Below are positions 1-15,177 of a DNA stretch of 64,000 nucleotides, piece after piece (within the stretch, counting starts at the first letter, position 1; each line of letters begins with the position of its first letter). The notes under the pieces were generated by a model. That model saw nothing but the letters and a program-made list of their open reading frames with translations. It was not told the origin of the DNA and did no database searches. A program made the position numbers and the translations under genes. Source of the DNA: Cellulomonas sp. Leaf395 (lineage in GTDB: Bacteria; Actinomycetota; Actinomycetes; Actinomycetales; Cellulomonadaceae); assembly GCF_001424125.1 (NCBI RefSeq), contig NZ_LMQI01000002.1:1-64000 (forward strand). Direction: 5' to 3'.

Positions 1-331
1 CCCCACCCCGAAACGGGACAAGACACCACCAGATGACGAGCCATATGGCATCGACTATTTGGCACACTGTTGAGTTCTCAAGGAACAGACGCGCATCTCC
101 TCGAGATCTTTCGATCTCATCCGAGAGGCTTTGTCGTTCTGAATCCTACCTGGCTTTCGGACCGCTTCCCGCCACCCGTTCGGGCGGCATCTGCGGGCCA
201 GGAGCCCGTCCCCGTCCGGTTCCAGGGCGCACGAAGCGCCTCTGAACACGATCGGGGGTGGCCACCCTTGGGGACCAGCCACTGCGGTTCGATCCGCGGT
301 GTCCGTTCCTCCCTCTCGGGCGACATCGAGA
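1..331 (-). promoter_or_regulatory. rRNA operon leader (16S gene lies left of the window)
   Basis: Read on the minus strand, positions 88-58 give CCTTGAGAACTCAACAG followed by TGTGCCAAA, an element I recognise from the leader just upstream of 16S rRNA in many Actinobacteria. The 16S gene itself must lie beyond position 1. A second -10-like hexamer (TAGGAT, 148-143) could be a P2 promoter but has no convincing -35. No open reading frame here looks real. The leader element is seen directly; its assignment rests on recalled similarity. Confidence 0.65.
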
Positions 332-361
332 ACATTACGCGCGTGTTGCGGCAGGTGGCAA
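332..361 (-). promoter_or_regulatory. Putative rRNA operon promoter P1
   Basis: On the minus strand TTGCCA (361-356) and TAATGT (337-332) are separated by 18 bp, close to the sigma-70-type consensus and much better than most hexamers in this GC-rich window. It lies after the tyrS terminator and drives transcription leftwards into the rRNA leader, which fits a strong rrn promoter. Confidence 0.55.
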
Positions 362-433
362 ATCCCGCCGCGGTGACCCCGGTCACCAGGTCCCCGCAGG
401 AGGCAGATCCGCAGGTCAGCCACTACAAACGTC

Positions 434-480
434 GACGACGGGCCCTCGCGGCCCGCGGTGGGGACGGAGGACCCGTCGTC
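434..480 (-). terminator. Putative tyrS terminator hairpin
   Basis: gacgacgggccc at 434-445 pairs with ggacccgtcgtc at 469-480, a 12-bp stem with one G-T pair, 25 nt after the tyrS stop. On the minus strand it is followed by a short T-rich stretch (CGTTTGTAG). It separates tyrS from the rRNA promoter. Confidence 0.5.
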
Positions 481-504
481 GGACGGTGCCCCGCTCGGGT
501 GTCG

Positions 505-1767
505 TCAGCGCTGCGCGTCGACCACCGCGAGCGTCCGCTTGCCTCGGCGAAGGACGGCCCAACGCCCGTGCAGGAGGTCGTCGGCGGTGAGCACTGCGTC
601 CTCCGCGCCGACACGCACGTTGTTGACCGATGCCCCGCCCTCGGCGATCGCTCGTCGTGCCGCGCCCTTGCTCGCCACGACGCCCGTCGCCGCCAGGAGA
701 TCGGCGATGGCGTCGCCGGCGGCCCCCGGTGCGGACGGCAGCTCGGCCACCGCGGCCGCGAGCGTGGAGGCATCGAGATCGGCCAGCGAGCCGCGGCCGA
801 ACAGTGCCTGGCTGGCGGCCACCACCTGGTCCGCGGCCGAGGCCCCGTGCACGAGCGACGTCACCTCGTACGCCAGCGCTCGTTGCGCCTCGCGCGCTGC
901 AGGACGGGCGGCGACGGCCGCCTCGAGCTCCTCGATCTGCTCCCGCGAGCGGAAGCTGAACACCTTGAGGTAGCGCACGACGTCGGCGTCGTCCGCGTTC
1001 AGCCAGAACTGGAAGAACGCGTACGGCGTCGTCAGCTCGGGGTCGAGCCAGACCGTCCCGGACTCGGTCTTGCCGAACTTGGTGCCGTCCGTCTTGGTGA
1101 TCAGTGGTGTCGTCAGGGCGTGCACGGCGACGCCGTCGGCCTTGCGGATCAGCTCGACGCCGGAGAGCAGGTTGCCCCACTGGTCGCTGCCGCCGGTCTG
1201 CAGGGTGATCCCGTGCCGGCGGTGCAGCTCGAGGTAGTCCATGCCCTGCAGGATCTGGTAGCTGAACTCGGTGAAGCTGATGCCCGTGTCACTGTTCAGG
1301 CGTCGGGCCACCGTGTCCTTGGCGAGCATGGTGCCCAGCCGGTAGTGCTTGCCGATGTCGCGCAGGAAGTCGATGGCCGACAGCGGCGCGGTCCAGTCCA
1401 GGTTGTTGACCATCGTCGCGGCGTCCGGGCCGTCGAAGCGGAGCAGCGGTTCGATCTGCTTGCGGATGCGCTCCACCCAGCCGGACACGACGTCCGGGTC
1501 GTTCAGGGTGCGCTCCCCCGCCATCTTCGGGTCGCCGATCAGACCCGTCGCGCCGCCGACCAGGCTGTACGGCCTGTGGCCGGCGTCCTGCAGGCGGCGG
1601 ACGGTGAGGATCTGGACGAGGTTGCCGATGTGCAGGCTGGCCGCGGTGGGGTCGAAGCCGCAGTAGAGGGAGACGGGCCCGGCGGAGAGCGCGTCGCGGA
1701 GGGCGTCGAGATCGGTGGTCTGGGCGATCAGCCCGCGCCACTCGAGCTCGTCGAGGATGTGGTTCAC
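505..1767 (-). CDS. tyrS: Tyrosyl-tRNA synthetase
   Basis: This cytosolic enzyme activates tyrosine with ATP and charges tRNA-Tyr. The 420-residue product has the class I signature HIGN at 46-49, the KMSKS-equivalent KFGKT at 230-234, the Tyr-binding region around 170-198 ([11 protein letters not shown] and GGSDQWGN) and a C-terminal S4 RNA-binding domain (about 350-415). Length and motif order match the bacterial TyrRS family. The start is a GTG preceded by GGAG at about 5 nt. It is the last gene of the leftward run before the rRNA operon, and a 70-nt gap separates it from the glycosylase gene. Confidence 0.97.
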   Translation of the reverse strand: MNHILDELEWRGLIAQTTDLDALRDALSAGPVSLYCGFDPTAASLHIGNLVQILTVRRLQDAGHRPYSLVGGATGLIGDPKMAGERTLNDPDVVSGWVERIRKQIEPLLRFDGPDAATMVNNLDWTAPLSAIDFLRDIGKHYRLGTMLAKDTVARRLNSDTGISFTEFSYQILQGMDYLELHRRHGITLQTGGSDQWGNLLSGVELIRKADGVAVHALTTPLITKTDGTKFGKTESGTVWLDPELTTPYAFFQFWLNADDADVVRYLKVFSFRSREQIEELEAAVAARPAAREAQRALAYEVTSLVHGASAADQVVAASQALFGRGSLADLDASTLAAAVAELPSAPGAAGDAIADLLAATGVVASKGAARRAIAEGGASVNNVRVGAEDAVLTADDLLHGRWAVLRRGKRTLAVVDAQR

Positions 1768-1837
1768 AAGGTCTCCAGGCAGTAGGCAGGTGCAAGTCCG
1801 ACAGTGAGGGCGAGCGTCCAGCCGACGTCGTCGTCCC

Positions 1838-2605
1838 TCACGGGACGTCTACCGACGCCGGCGCGCGATACGCCGGGCGATACGCGGAGACCGTGCGCTC
1901 GTCCGTCAGCCAGTAGCGCCAGGGAAACCTGGTGCCCTCACCCCCGGAGCCTGAGACTCCGACTCGCGGACCGGTCTTGTGGGTCGGCTGGGCGACCACC
2001 TGGTGGCGGTGCAGCACGATCGCGCCGCCCGCCTCCGTGATGTCCGCGCCGTTGGCGGCCAGGTCGAGCCCGAGCGCGACCGCCAGCCGGGCAGGACCGC
2101 GGGCGAGCTGACGCTCCGAGTCGACGACACCGACGGCCTCGCGCCGCCGCCACGCCAGGTCGGCGCCTTCGACAACCTCGCCGGCGCGCAGCAGGACCGC
2201 CGACGGGCTGCCGGCGGGCTCGGTGACGATGTTGAGGCAGTGGTGCAGGCCGAGGTGGCGGTACACGTACAGCCGGCCGGGCTCCGCGAACATCACCGCG
2301 TTGCGGGCGGTCCGGCCGCGGAACGCGTGGGAGCCCGGGTCGTCGGCACCGCCGTAGGCCTCGACCTCGGTGATCCGCAGCGTGACGTCGCCCTCGGGCG
2401 AGCGCGCGGTCAGGTAGGCACCGAGGAGGTCTCGCGCGACGGCGTGCACCGGACGGCTGAACCAGACCCGCGCGGGGACGACCACGGGCGCGCTTCGACC
2501 ACGGTCGTCCGGGCGGGGGCCGGGACTCCTCTGCGGTTCCGACGGGCTCACCCGATCATCTTGCCGCACGGTCCGACTTCTTTCGCGGTGCTGGTCCACG
2601 AGCAC
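1838..2605 (-). CDS. 3-methyladenine DNA glycosylase (AAG/Mpg family)
   Basis: The predicted base-excision enzyme removes alkylated purines from DNA. The AAG fold starts near residue 45 (ARVWFSRPV). ITEVEAYGG carries the Glu expected to activate water, followed by [11 protein letters not shown] and [13 protein letters not shown], all diagnostic of this family. The frame opens at a GTG directly after the stop of the upstream gene; a second GTG at 2551 would remove 18 low-complexity residues and may be the true start. It is the last gene of the arginine-operon run, so it may be cotranscribed with arg genes without functional connection. Confidence 0.88.
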   Translation of the reverse strand: MLVDQHRERSRTVRQDDRVSPSEPQRSPGPRPDDRGRSAPVVVPARVWFSRPVHAVARDLLGAYLTARSPEGDVTLRITEVEAYGGADDPGSHAFRGRTARNAVMFAEPGRLYVYRHLGLHHCLNIVTEPAGSPSAVLLRAGEVVEGADLAWRRREAVGVVDSERQLARGPARLAVALGLDLAANGADITEAGGAIVLHRHQVVAQPTHKTGPRVGVSGSGGEGTRFPWRYWLTDERTVSAYRPAYRAPASVDVP

Positions 2606-5857
<3,252 letters not shown>

Positions 5858-5899
5858 TGTTCTTCTCTCTTCGGGGGGGTTCAGAAAGGTGTGCTGGGT

Positions 5900-6429
5900 T
5901 CAGTCTGACGGACGGGCACGCGACGGGGTGTCGGTCGCCAGCGCGAGGAAGCGGGCGGCCAGCGCGACGCCGGTCTCCCCCTCGCGCGCGATGACGAGGA
6001 CGGTGTCGTCGCCGGCGATGGTGCCGAGCACGGCGGGCAGGACCGAGTGGTCGATCGCCGACGCGAGGAACTGGGCGGCACCGGGCGGGGTTCGCAGCAC
6101 CACGAGGGTGCCCGACGCCTCCGCAGTCACCAGGAGCTCGGCGCACAGGCGCGCGAGGCGAGCGGCGAGCATCTCCTCGTCCGGCCCGGCGGCAGGAGTG
6201 CGCAGACCACCCTCGGCAGGCACGGCGTACGCGAGCGCGCCCGACGGGGTCCGGATCTTCACCGCGCGCAGCTCGACGAGGTCACGCGAGAGGGTCGCCT
6301 GCGTGACGGTGACCCCCTCCGCGGTGAGCAGCTCGGCGAGCTGCTGCTGCGAGTGGACGGTGCCACGCGTCAGCAAGGAGGTGACCAGTGCGTGCCGTGC
6401 GGCCTTGGTGTGCGGGACCGTGACGCTCA

Positions 6430-6430
<1 letters not shown>
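5900..6430 (-). CDS. argR: Arginine repressor
   Basis: The hexameric arginine-responsive repressor binds ARG boxes in arginine-operon promoters. Residues 8-65 form the winged helix-turn-helix (QQQLAELL and [17 protein letters not shown]). The C-terminal oligomerisation domain holds the arginine-binding signature [13 protein letters not shown] (137-149). I place the start at ATG 6430, which overlaps the argF stop by 1 nt (TGATG); this gives 176 residues. It probably acts on the ARG-box-like sites before argC, an autoregulatory loop. Confidence 0.95.
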
Positions 6431-7417
<987 letters not shown>

Positions 7418-7429
<12 letters not shown>

Positions 7430-8713
7430 CTGCGGGACCGCGGCGAGGAAGTCGACGAACTGGTCCGCCTGGTCCGCGGTGAGGAGGAACGGCGGCGCGA
7501 GGCGGATGGTGCTCGGCGTGCACGGGTTGACGATGAACCCCGCCTCGAGCGCTCGGGCGGCTACCGCCGCTGCCACGGGCTCCGTCAGGTCGATGCCGAT
7601 GAGGAACCCCTCGCCGCGGACCTCGCCGACGAGCGGGTTGCCCGTGCCGGCCAGCCGCTCGCGCAGCGTCGCACCCAGCGCGCTGACGTGGGCGAGCAGC
7701 CCGTCGCGCTCGATGACGGCGATGGTCGCGAGCCCGGCGGCCGATGCCACGGGGTTCCCGCCGAACGTGGTCCCGTGCTGACCGCGGCCGAGCAGCGTGG
7801 CCGTCCGCTCGCCGTAGGTGATGAGCGCGCCGACGGGGAACCCCCCGCCAAGCCCCTTCGCGACGGTGACGGCGTCGGGCACCACCCCACCACCGATGTG
7901 CGGGAGCTGGTGGGCGAACCAGGAGCCGGTCCGGCCCATGCCGGTCTGCACCTCGTCGAGGACGAGCAGGGCGCCGTGCTCGGCCGTGAGCGCGCGGGCC
8001 GCCGCCAGGTAGCCGGGCGGGAGCGGCCGGACGCCGGCCTCGCCCTGGATCGGCTCGACGAACAGCGCGGCCACCTTGTCGCCGTCGACCGCGAACGCGG
8101 CCTCGAGCGCCTCGGTGTCGCCGAAGGCGATGAACTCGACGCCGCCGGGCAGTGGCTCGAACGGCTCCCGGTACGCCGCCTTGTGCGTGAGCGCGAGCGC
8201 GCCCATCGACCGGCCGTGGAACGAGCCCTCGAGGGCGAGGATGCGAGGCCGGTCCCTCCCGCCGTTGCGGCGCGCGAGCTTGAACGCGGCCTCGTTGGCC
8301 TCCGTGCCGGAGTTGGTGAGGAACACGCGTGAACCCTCGGGCGCGCCGGCGAGAGCGAGCAACCGCTCGGCGAACGCGATCTGCGTCGGGCTGCCGAAGA
8401 AGTTGGAGACGTGCCCGAGGGTGCCCAGCTGCGCGCTGATCGCCGCGGTCAACGTCGGGTGCGCGTGACCGAGCGAGTTCACCGCGATCCCGCCGAGCAG
8501 GTCGAGGTACCGCGCGCCGTCGGCGTCCCAGACGTAGGGACCCTCGCCGCGGACGAGCACCCGCTGCGGCGCGCCGAACGTGTCCATGACGGCGTGGGAG
8601 TACCGATCGGTCCACTGCGCGACCGACCCGTCGACGGCGGGCACGGGCAGGGACGCGTCGGGGTTCTCCGAGGAGCGGTGCCGGGCACGCACGGTGGTGT
8701 TCTCGGCAGTCAT
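7418..8713 (-). CDS. argD: Acetylornithine aminotransferase
   Basis: This PLP enzyme transaminates N-acetylglutamate semialdehyde to N-acetylornithine. The 431-residue class III aminotransferase has [15 protein letters not shown] (cofactor phosphate binding), [14 protein letters not shown] with the Asp that holds the PLP nitrogen, and [12 protein letters not shown] with the Schiff-base Lys. About 35 residues precede the conserved core, so the N-terminus is somewhat long, but the ATG overlaps the argB stop by 4 nt, which supports it. Confidence 0.95.
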
Positions 8714-9687
8714 ACGGTCACCTCGGGGTCGGCGTGCGGCACCACGGGGATCGGTGCGGTGAAGGGGGCGTCAGCGGGTTCCTCGTCGGGCAGGACCATG
8801 GTGCCGATGCCGTCGGACGTGAACACCTCGACCAGGATCGAGTGCGGAGCGCGCCCGTCGATGACGTGGGCGCGGCCGACACCGCCCTCGACCGCACGCC
8901 AGCAGGCCTCCATCTTCGGGCGCATGCCGGCGTCCAGGCCCGGCAGCATCTCCGCCAGCGCGCTGGCGCTGAGCCGGCGCACGAGCGAGCCCTTGTCGGG
9001 CCAGCTGGTGTAGAGGCCTTCCACGTCGGTGAGCACGATGAGCTTGCGGGCTCCGAGCGCGACCGCGAGCGCGGCGGCCGCCGTGTCCGCGTTGACGTTG
9101 AGCACCGTCGTGGGGTCGTCGAGGTCGGGCGCGACGGTCGAGACGACCGGGATCCGTCCGGCGTCGAGCAGGTCGAGCACGGCGCCCGGGTTGACCTTGA
9201 CGACGTCGCCGACGAGCCCGATGTCCACGCTCTGGCCGTCCACGATCGCGGACCGACGCCGTGCCTGGAACAGCCCCCCGTCCTCGCCGGACAGGCCGAC
9301 GGCGTGCGGCCCGTGCGCGTTCAGCAGCCCGACGAGCTCGCGGGAGACCTGTCCGGTGAGCACCATCCGCACGACGTCCATCGCCTCGGGGGTGGTGACG
9401 CGCAGGCCGCCGCGGAACTCCGACTCGATGCCGAGCCGGTCGAGCATCGCGTTGATCTGCGGTCCCCCGCCGTGCACCACGACCGGCTTGAGTCCGACCT
9501 GGCGCAGGAAGACCATGTCCTCCGCGAACGCCCGCTTCAGGTCCTCGTCGATCATCGCGTTGCCGCCGTACTTCACGACGACGAGCGCTCCCGCGAACTT
9601 CTGCAGCCACGGCAGGGCCTCGATGAGGACCTCCGCCTTCTGGTCGGCGCGCAGGTCCGTGCGGGTGTTGAACGTGAAGTCGGTCAT
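8710..9687 (-). CDS. argB: Acetylglutamate kinase
   Basis: The enzyme phosphorylates N-acetylglutamate, the usual point of arginine feedback control. The 325-residue amino-acid kinase has VVKYGGNAM near the N-terminus (phosphate-binding Lys and Gly residues), [14 protein letters not shown], and a C-terminal segment with [16 protein letters not shown] set the start at ATG 9687, which overlaps the argJ stop (ATGA); the same frame runs open further upstream inside argJ but only this start fits the family length. Confidence 0.95.
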   Translation of the reverse strand: MTDFTFNTRTDLRADQKAEVLIEALPWLQKFAGALVVVKYGGNAMIDEDLKRAFAEDMVFLRQVGLKPVVVHGGGPQINAMLDRLGIESEFRGGLRVTTPEAMDVVRMVLTGQVSRELVGLLNAHGPHAVGLSGEDGGLFQARRRSAIVDGQSVDIGLVGDVVKVNPGAVLDLLDAGRIPVVSTVAPDLDDPTTVLNVNADTAAAALAVALGARKLIVLTDVEGLYTSWPDKGSLVRRLSASALAEMLPGLDAGMRPKMEACWRAVEGGVGRAHVIDGRAPHSILVEVFTSDGIGTMVLPDEEPADAPFTAPIPVVPHADPEVTV

Positions 9688-10889
9688 GTGGAGTACGCGC
9701 TGTTCTCGTGGACGTAGTCGTGCGTGAGGTCGTTGGTCCAGACGGTGACCACCTCGCTGCCCGCGTGCAGGTCGATGAGCACGTGCACCTCGCGGTGCGC
9801 CGCGAGGTCCACCTCGGACCGGGGCCGGAACGCGCCGCCCGCCTTGCAGACCTGGACGCCGTTGATGGTGACGTCGAGCTGGTCGGGGTCGAACGCGGCG
9901 ACGCTCTCCGGCACGGTCCCGACCTGGGCGAGCACCCTTCCCCAGTTCGGGTCGTTGCCGAACATCGCGGCCTTGAAGAGGTTGGACCGGGCCACGGCCC
10001 GGGCGACCGCGAGCCCGGCGTCCTGGGTCTCGGCGCCCATCACGGTGACCGCGATGTCGTGCGTGGCGCCCTCCGCGTCGCGGACCAGCGCGCGGGAGAG
10101 CTCGCCGCAGACCTGCGTGAGCGCGGCGGTGAACCCCGCGGGGTCCGGGATGGCGCGGCTGGCGCCCGAGACGAGCAGCGTGACCGTGTCGGAGGTCGAC
10201 ATGCAGCCGTCGGAGTCGATGCGGTCGAACGTCTCGGACGTCGCGGTCCGCAGGGCTGCGGCCGCGGTCTCGGCGTCGACCACGGCGTCGGTCGTGATCA
10301 CGCAGAGCATCGTGGCCAGGCCGGGGGCGAGCATCCCCGCGCCCTTGGCCATCCCGCCGATGGTCCACTTCCCCCGGTCGCCGTCGATGTGCATGTGCGC
10401 GGTCTTCGGGACCGAGTCGGTCGTCATGATCGCGATGGCCGCGTCCGGGCCACCGTCGGGCGAGAGGGCCTCGACCGCGACGTCGATGCCCGCGAGGAGC
10501 GTGTCGATGGGCAGCCGCTCCCCGATGAGACCGGTCGAGCACACCACGACGTCGCCCGGCGAGATCTCCAGGGCAGCGCCGACCTTCTCGGCGGTCAGGT
10601 GCACGTCGAAGAAGCCTTCGGGTCCGGTGCACACGTTGGCGCCCCCGGAGTTGAGCACGACCGCGCTGACGACACCGTCGGAGACGGCCTGGCGGGACCA
10701 GACGACGGGGGCTCCCACGACCCGGTTGGTGGTGAACACGGCCGCGGCAGCCTGGGACGGCCCGTCGTTGACGATGAGCGCGAGGTCGGGGCGGCCCGAG
10801 GCCTTGAGGCCTGCCGTGATGCCGGAGGCGCGGAAGCCGGCCGCGGCGGTGACGCCGGGAGAGGGCAGGGCCATGGTCTCGATGGTCAC
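9684..10889 (-). CDS. argJ: Glutamate N-acetyltransferase / amino-acid acetyltransferase (ArgJ)
   Basis: ArgJ recycles the acetyl group from N-acetylornithine to glutamate, so the pathway here is the cyclic one. The precursor cleaves itself; KGAGM (182-186) and ATML (192-195) mark the site, with Thr193 as the expected nucleophile of the beta chain. I use GTG 10889, which overlaps the argC stop (GTGA) and gives 401 residues. ATG 10874 is a possible alternative. No argA or argE is present in the window, which agrees with a recycling pathway. Confidence 0.94.
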   Translation of the reverse strand: MTIETMALPSPGVTAAAGFRASGITAGLKASGRPDLALIVNDGPSQAAAAVFTTNRVVGAPVVWSRQAVSDGVVSAVVLNSGGANVCTGPEGFFDVHLTAEKVGAALEISPGDVVVCSTGLIGERLPIDTLLAGIDVAVEALSPDGGPDAAIAIMTTDSVPKTAHMHIDGDRGKWTIGGMAKGAGMLAPGLATMLCVITTDAVVDAETAAAALRTATSETFDRIDSDGCMSTSDTVTLLVSGASRAIPDPAGFTAALTQVCGELSRALVRDAEGATHDIAVTVMGAETQDAGLAVARAVARSNLFKAAMFGNDPNWGRVLAQVGTVPESVAAFDPDQLDVTINGVQVCKAGGAFRPRSEVDLAAHREVHVLIDLHAGSEVVTVWTNDLTHDYVHENSAYST

Positions 10890-11950
10890 GGTGCGACTCC
10901 GTCCAAGGGAAGGCCGAGCGTCTCGGGGAGGCCGAGCGCGAGGTTGAGGGACTGCAGGGCGCCACCGGCTGTGCCCTTGACCAGGTTGTCGATCGCCGTG
11001 ACCGTCACGACGCGTCCGGCGCGCTCGTCGACCGCGACCTGCACGAGCGCGGTGTTGGCACCGAGTGTCGCAGCCGTGGTCGGCCACACGCCTTCCGGCA
11101 GCAGGTGCACGAACGGCTCGTCCGCGTAGGTCGCCTCCCAGGCGGCCCGGACGGTGGCCGGGTCGACGCCGTCGGCGAGGCGGGCCGTGGCGGTCGCGAG
11201 GATGCCGCGAGCCATGGGCACGAGCGTCGGGGTGAAGGAGATCGTGACGGCGGCAGCGCCCGCGGACCGCAGGTTCTGCGCGATCTCGGGGATGTGGCGG
11301 TGCGTGCCGCCGACGGCGTACGGCTGGGCCGCGCCCAGTGCCTCGCTGGCGAGCAGGTGCGTCTTGAGGGACTTCCCGGCGCCGGAGTACCCGTTGGCAA
11401 GGACGGCGACGAGGTCGGTCGGCTCGATGAGCCCCGCGGCGATGCCGGGCTGGAGGCCGAGGGAGACGGCGGTGACGTTGCAGCCCGGGACGGCGATCCG
11501 TCGTGCTGCGGCGAGCGCCGCCCGCTGCCCGCTCGCGGTCCGCTCCCCCGGGTGCAGCAGCTCGGGGAGGCCGTACGGCCAGGTGCCGGCGTGGGCGCTG
11601 CCGTAGAACTGCTCCCAGTCGGCCGCGTCGACGAGCCGATGATCGGCGCCGAGGTCCACGACGATCGCGCCCTCACCGCGCGCCTCGAGCTCGGCGGCGA
11701 TCGCCCCGCTGGCTCCGTGCGGCAGGGCGAGGACGACGACGTCGTGGCCGGCCAGCTCGTCGACGCCCGTCGGGGCGAGCACCCGGTCCGCGAGCGTGCG
11801 CAGGTGCGGCTGGTGAGCGCCGAGCGGCGTGCCGGCGTTGGAGTGGGCGGTGAGGGTCCCGATCCGTGCCTCGGGGTGCGCGAGCAGCACGCGGAGCATC
11901 TCCCCGCCGGCGTACCCGCTGGCACCCGCGACTGCGACCGTGAACGTCAT
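10886..11950 (-). CDS. argC: N-acetyl-gamma-glutamyl-phosphate reductase
   Basis: The enzyme reduces N-acetylglutamyl phosphate with NADPH. The 354-residue protein begins with the Rossmann motif [12 protein letters not shown] (9-20) and has the active-site Cys157 in AVPGCNVTA. It is the first gene of the arginine operon. Three in-frame ATGs lie at 11962, 11956 and 11950. I choose 11950 because the better -10 hexamer sits just upstream and the conserved protein starts there; no Shine-Dalgarno is visible, which suggests a leaderless message. Confidence 0.95.
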   Translation of the reverse strand: MTFTVAVAGASGYAGGEMLRVLLAHPEARIGTLTAHSNAGTPLGAHQPHLRTLADRVLAPTGVDELAGHDVVVLALPHGASGAIAAELEARGEGAIVVDLGADHRLVDAADWEQFYGSAHAGTWPYGLPELLHPGERTASGQRAALAAARRIAVPGCNVTAVSLGLQPGIAAGLIEPTDLVAVLANGYSGAGKSLKTHLLASEALGAAQPYAVGGTHRHIPEIAQNLRSAGAAAVTISFTPTLVPMARGILATATARLADGVDPATVRAAWEATYADEPFVHLLPEGVWPTTAATLGANTALVQVAVDERAGRVVTVTAIDNLVKGTAGGALQSLNLALGLPETLGLPLDGVAP

Positions 11951-11951
11951 G

Positions 11952-11986
11952 TGCATGAACATACACAAGGCTGCACGAAGATACGA
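11952..11986 (-). promoter_or_regulatory. Putative tandem ARG boxes and argC -10 element
   Basis: Two similar sites on the plus strand, TGCATGAACATACAC (11952-11966) and TGCACGAAGATACGA (11972-11986), are spaced 20 bp start to start, about two helical turns and the usual arrangement of ArgR operators. On the minus strand the first contains the hexamer TATGTT (11963-11958), which ends 7 nt before the argC ATG. Repressor binding here would cover the core promoter. Assignment is by resemblance to actinobacterial ARG boxes. Confidence 0.5.
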
Positions 11987-12007
11987 GCCGACTTTCGGGG
12001 AATGACC

Positions 12008-13018
12008 ATGACCGTTGCCGGTGTTTGCCGAGTCGTGCGCGCCATCCGAGCCACCGCCGCAGGCGGACCCGACGTCCTCGAGCTCGTCGAGCTCCCCGAC
12101 CCCGAGCCCGCGGCCGACGAGGTCCTCGTCCGTGTCGCCGCAGCGGGTGTCAACTTCATCGACACCTATCGGCGGTCCGGTGTCTACGCGATGCAGTTCC
12201 CGCACGTCGTCGGCTCCGAAGGCGCGGGTGAGGTCGTCGCGACGGGCGCCGACGTCACCGGGATCGCCGTCGGCGACCGTGTTTCGTGGTCGTCGGCACC
12301 CGGCTCCTACGCGGAGCTCGTGAGCGTCCGGGCCTCGAAGGCGCTGCTGGTCCCCGAGGGCGTGCCGGACGACGTGGCCGCCGCGCTGCCCCTCCAAGGC
12401 CTCACCGCGCACTACCTCGTGACCTCGACGTTCCCCGTCCAGGCCGGGCACGACGTGCTGGTGCATGCGGCTGCCGGTGGTGTCGGCCTGCTGCTGACGC
12501 AGCTCGCGGCGCAGCGCGGTGCCCGGGTGATCGCGACTGTGGGCAGCGCCGAGAAGGAGCACCTGGCCCGCGAGGCCGGCGCTGCCGACGTGATCCGGTA
12601 CCGCGAGCTCGACGACCTGACCCGTGACCTGCCGGCCCGGGTGCGGTCGCTGACCGCCGGCCAGGGCGTGCACGCCGTCTTCGACTCCGTCGGCAAGGAC
12701 ACCTTCGACGCGTCCCTCGCCTCCCTGCACCGCCGCGGCATGCTCGTCCTGTTCGGCGGCTCGTCCGGACCTGTCCCACCGGTCGACCCTCAGCGTCTCA
12801 ACGCGGCCGGCTCCGTCTTTCTGACCCGCCCCACGCTCGACGACCACATCGCCACGCGCGACGAGCTCGACTGGCGCGCGCGCGAGCTGTTCGACGCCGT
12901 ACGCGCAGGCGTTCTCGACGTACGCGTCGGAGCCACGTTCGCCCTGGCCGACGCGGCCGACGCCCACCGCGCGCTCGAGTCGCGTTCCACCACCGGAAAG
13001 GTCCTGCTGCTCCCGTGA
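12008..13018 (+). CDS. NADPH:quinone oxidoreductase (zinc-free MDR family)
   Basis: This is a medium-chain dehydrogenase/reductase of the QOR branch. The catalytic domain begins at [12 protein letters not shown], with [13 protein letters not shown] and [12 protein letters not shown]; the nucleotide-binding motif is [15 protein letters not shown]. The structural and catalytic zinc Cys residues of alcohol dehydrogenases are absent. ATG 12008 has GGGGA at about 6 nt; ATG 12002 and GTG 12035 are alternatives, the last matching the usual family N-terminus. It is divergent from argC and couples to the next gene by a GTGA overlap. Confidence 0.88.
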   Translation: MTVAGVCRVVRAIRATAAGGPDVLELVELPDPEPAADEVLVRVAAAGVNFIDTYRRSGVYAMQFPHVVGSEGAGEVVATGADVTGIAVGDRVSWSSAPGSYAELVSVRASKALLVPEGVPDDVAAALPLQGLTAHYLVTSTFPVQAGHDVLVHAAAGGVGLLLTQLAAQRGARVIATVGSAEKEHLAREAGAADVIRYRELDDLTRDLPARVRSLTAGQGVHAVFDSVGKDTFDASLASLHRRGMLVLFGGSSGPVPPVDPQRLNAAGSVFLTRPTLDDHIATRDELDWRARELFDAVRAGVLDVRVGATFALADAADAHRALESRSTTGKVLLLP

Positions 13019-13755
13019 GCATCCCCACCCTGAACGCCGTACGGACCCTGAACGTCGAGATCTGGTCGGACATCGCCTGCCCCTGGTGCTACATCGGCAA
13101 ACGGCGCTTCGCGACGGCACTCGCCGACTTCCCGCACCGCGAGCACGTCGAGGTCACCTGGCGGGCGTACGAGCTGTCGCCGGGCACACCCACCGGCCCG
13201 GGGATCCCGGAGATCGACGCGCTCGCCCGGCACAAGGGCATCCCGCGCGACCAGGTGACGCGAATGTTCGCGCAGGTCACGGGCGTGGCCGCCGGCGAGG
13301 GTCTGGCGTACGACTTCGACCGGTCGCTCGCCGCCAACACCTTCGCGGCGCACCGTCTGGTCCACCTCGCACGCACGACCAGCGGAGCAGCGCTGGCCGA
13401 GCGGACGCTCGAGGCGCTGTTCTCGGCGCACTTCGAGCACGGCGCCGACCTCGGCGACGACGGGACGCTGGTGCGGATCGTGAGCGGCGCAGGTGTCGAC
13501 GCCGACGCAGCACGTGCCGCGCTGGCGAGCGACGCCGGTGCCGACGCCGTCCGCGCCGACGAGGACGAGGCACGAGCGCTCGGCGTGACCGGCGTGCCGT
13601 TCTTCGTCGTCGACCGTCGCATCGCGGTATCGGGCGCCCAGCCGGCCGACGTGTTCACGCAGCTGCTCGAGACGGCGTGGCGTGACGCGAACCCGATCCA
13701 GACGCTGGCGACGGCGGACGCGGCGGCCTGCGTCGACGACTCCTGCGCGATCTGA
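13015..13755 (+). CDS. DsbA family oxidoreductase (FrnE-like)
   Basis: This is a cytoplasmic thioredoxin-fold protein of the DsbA/FrnE group. The redox motif is CPWC at 22-25, followed by YIGKRRF; the helical insertion spans roughly 60-150; [13 protein letters not shown] contains the cis-Pro of the fold. There is no signal peptide, which separates it from periplasmic DsbA. A Cys near the C-terminus (CVDDSC) could form a further disulfide. It overlaps the oxidoreductase stop by 4 nt, so the two form a small redox operon. Confidence 0.87.
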   Translation: MSIPTLNAVRTLNVEIWSDIACPWCYIGKRRFATALADFPHREHVEVTWRAYELSPGTPTGPGIPEIDALARHKGIPRDQVTRMFAQVTGVAAGEGLAYDFDRSLAANTFAAHRLVHLARTTSGAALAERTLEALFSAHFEHGADLGDDGTLVRIVSGAGVDADAARAALASDAGADAVRADEDEARALGVTGVPFFVVDRRIAVSGAQPADVFTQLLETAWRDANPIQTLATADAAACVDDSCAI

Positions 13756-13827
13756 GGTCTCGGCCGTCCCGGACACACCGGGGATACGGTGGCGCTGCGC
13801 ACCGACGCGCCCACCCCGGAGGCTCAG

Positions 13828-15114
13828 ATGACGACGTCGCTCCTCGACACCCTCGGTGTGACCGTCCCCTCGACGGTCCCCACGCACTGGTACAACCTGG
13901 CGGCAGACCTGCCGTCACCCTGTCCGCCGGCCCTGCACCCCGGCACCCGGGAGCCGCTGACGCCGGACGACCTGGCTCCGCTGTTCCCGATGGCGCTGAT
14001 CATGCAGGAGGTCAGCACCGAGCGGTGGGTCGAGATCCCGGAGCCCGTGCGAGAGATCTACGCGCTGTGGCGCCCCTCGCCCCTGATCCGCGCACGTCGG
14101 CTGGAGCGCGCGCTCGGCACGCCGGCGCGCATCTACTACAAGTACGAGGGCGTGAGCCCCGTCGGGTCGCACAAGCCGAACACCGCCGTCGCGCAGGCGT
14201 ACTACAACGCGGCCGAGGGCATCACGAAGCTCACCACCGAGACCGGCGCCGGGCAGTGGGGCGCGTCGCTGGCCATGGCGTGCGCGCTGCTCGGGCTGAC
14301 CTGCGAGGTGTGGCAGGTCCGAGCCTCCTTCGACTCCAAGCCGTACCGCCGCATGCAGATGGAGACCTACGGCAGCATCTGCCACCCGTCGCCGTCGGAC
14401 CTGACCGCCGCCGGCCGCGCGATGCTCGCCGAGGACCCCGAGACCACCGGCTCGCTCGGCATGGCGATCAGCGAGGCCGTCGAGGCCGCCGCGACCGACC
14501 CGGACGCGCACTACTCGCTCGGCAGCGTGCTCAACCACGTCCTGCTGCACCAGAGCGTCATCGGCCAGGAGGCGCTCGCGCAGCTCGACACGATCGAGGA
14601 GAGCGCCGACGTGGTCTTCGCGTGCGCGGGGGGCGGCTCGAACCTCGGCGGGCTCGCGTTCCCGTTCCTCGGCCGGAACCTGCGCGACGGCACCACCACC
14701 CGGGTGGTCGCCTGCGAGCCCGCCGCGTGCCCGTCGCTGACGCAGGGCGAGTACCGGTACGACTTCGGCGACGTCGCCGGCCTCACTCCTCTGCTGAAGA
14801 TGCACACGCTGGGGAAGGACTTCGTCCCGCCGCCGATCCACGCCGGTGGCCTGCGCTACCACGGGATGGCCCCGATGGTGTCGCACGCCGTCGAGCTCGG
14901 GCTGATCGAGGCGATGGCCGTGGACCAGGACACCGCGTTCGCCGCCGGGATCGAGTTCGCCCGCGCCGAGGGCATCATCCCGGCACCCGAGTCGACGCAC
15001 GCCGTCGCCGGGGCCATCGCGCACGCCCGGGCGGCCACCGAGGCGGAGACCATCGTCATCGGCCTGTCCGGCAACGGCGTGCTCGACCTGCCCGCCTACC
15101 ACGACTACGTGTAG
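13828..15114 (+). CDS. trpB: TrpB2-type tryptophan synthase beta-like enzyme
   Basis: This PLP enzyme of the TrpB2 subfamily can condense serine with indole and often acts without TrpA. The Schiff-base Lys is K116 in SHKPNTA, the catalytic motif is ETGAGQWG, and [11 protein letters not shown] forms the phosphate loop. The 428-residue length and the N-terminal extension with WYNLAADLP are typical of TrpB2 rather than the TrpA-partnered TrpB1. ATG 13828 has GGAGG at about 6 nt; a GTG at 13789 is less likely. No other trp gene is nearby. Confidence 0.9.
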   Translation: MTTSLLDTLGVTVPSTVPTHWYNLAADLPSPCPPALHPGTREPLTPDDLAPLFPMALIMQEVSTERWVEIPEPVREIYALWRPSPLIRARRLERALGTPARIYYKYEGVSPVGSHKPNTAVAQAYYNAAEGITKLTTETGAGQWGASLAMACALLGLTCEVWQVRASFDSKPYRRMQMETYGSICHPSPSDLTAAGRAMLAEDPETTGSLGMAISEAVEAAATDPDAHYSLGSVLNHVLLHQSVIGQEALAQLDTIEESADVVFACAGGGSNLGGLAFPFLGRNLRDGTTTRVVACEPAACPSLTQGEYRYDFGDVAGLTPLLKMHTLGKDFVPPPIHAGGLRYHGMAPMVSHAVELGLIEAMAVDQDTAFAAGIEFARAEGIIPAPESTHAVAGAIAHARAATEAETIVIGLSGNGVLDLPAYHDYV

Positions 15115-15118
15115 CGAC

Positions 15119-15159
15119 GACGAAGGCCCGCGCCCCGGGACGGGACGCGGGCCTTCGTC
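15119..15159. terminator. Bidirectional terminator between trpB2 and the nuclease gene
   Basis: gacgaaggcccgcg (15119-15132) and its exact complement (15146-15159) form a 14-bp perfect stem with a 13-nt loop. It lies between convergent stops (15114 and 15178) and probably serves both strands. Confidence 0.75.
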
Positions 15160-15177
15160 ATGAGGTCAGCGGGTAGG

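Noticed and set aside
13789..13827. GTG 13789 as start of trpB2
   Set aside because: The additional residues are not conserved and the ATG at 13828 has a well-placed GGAGG.
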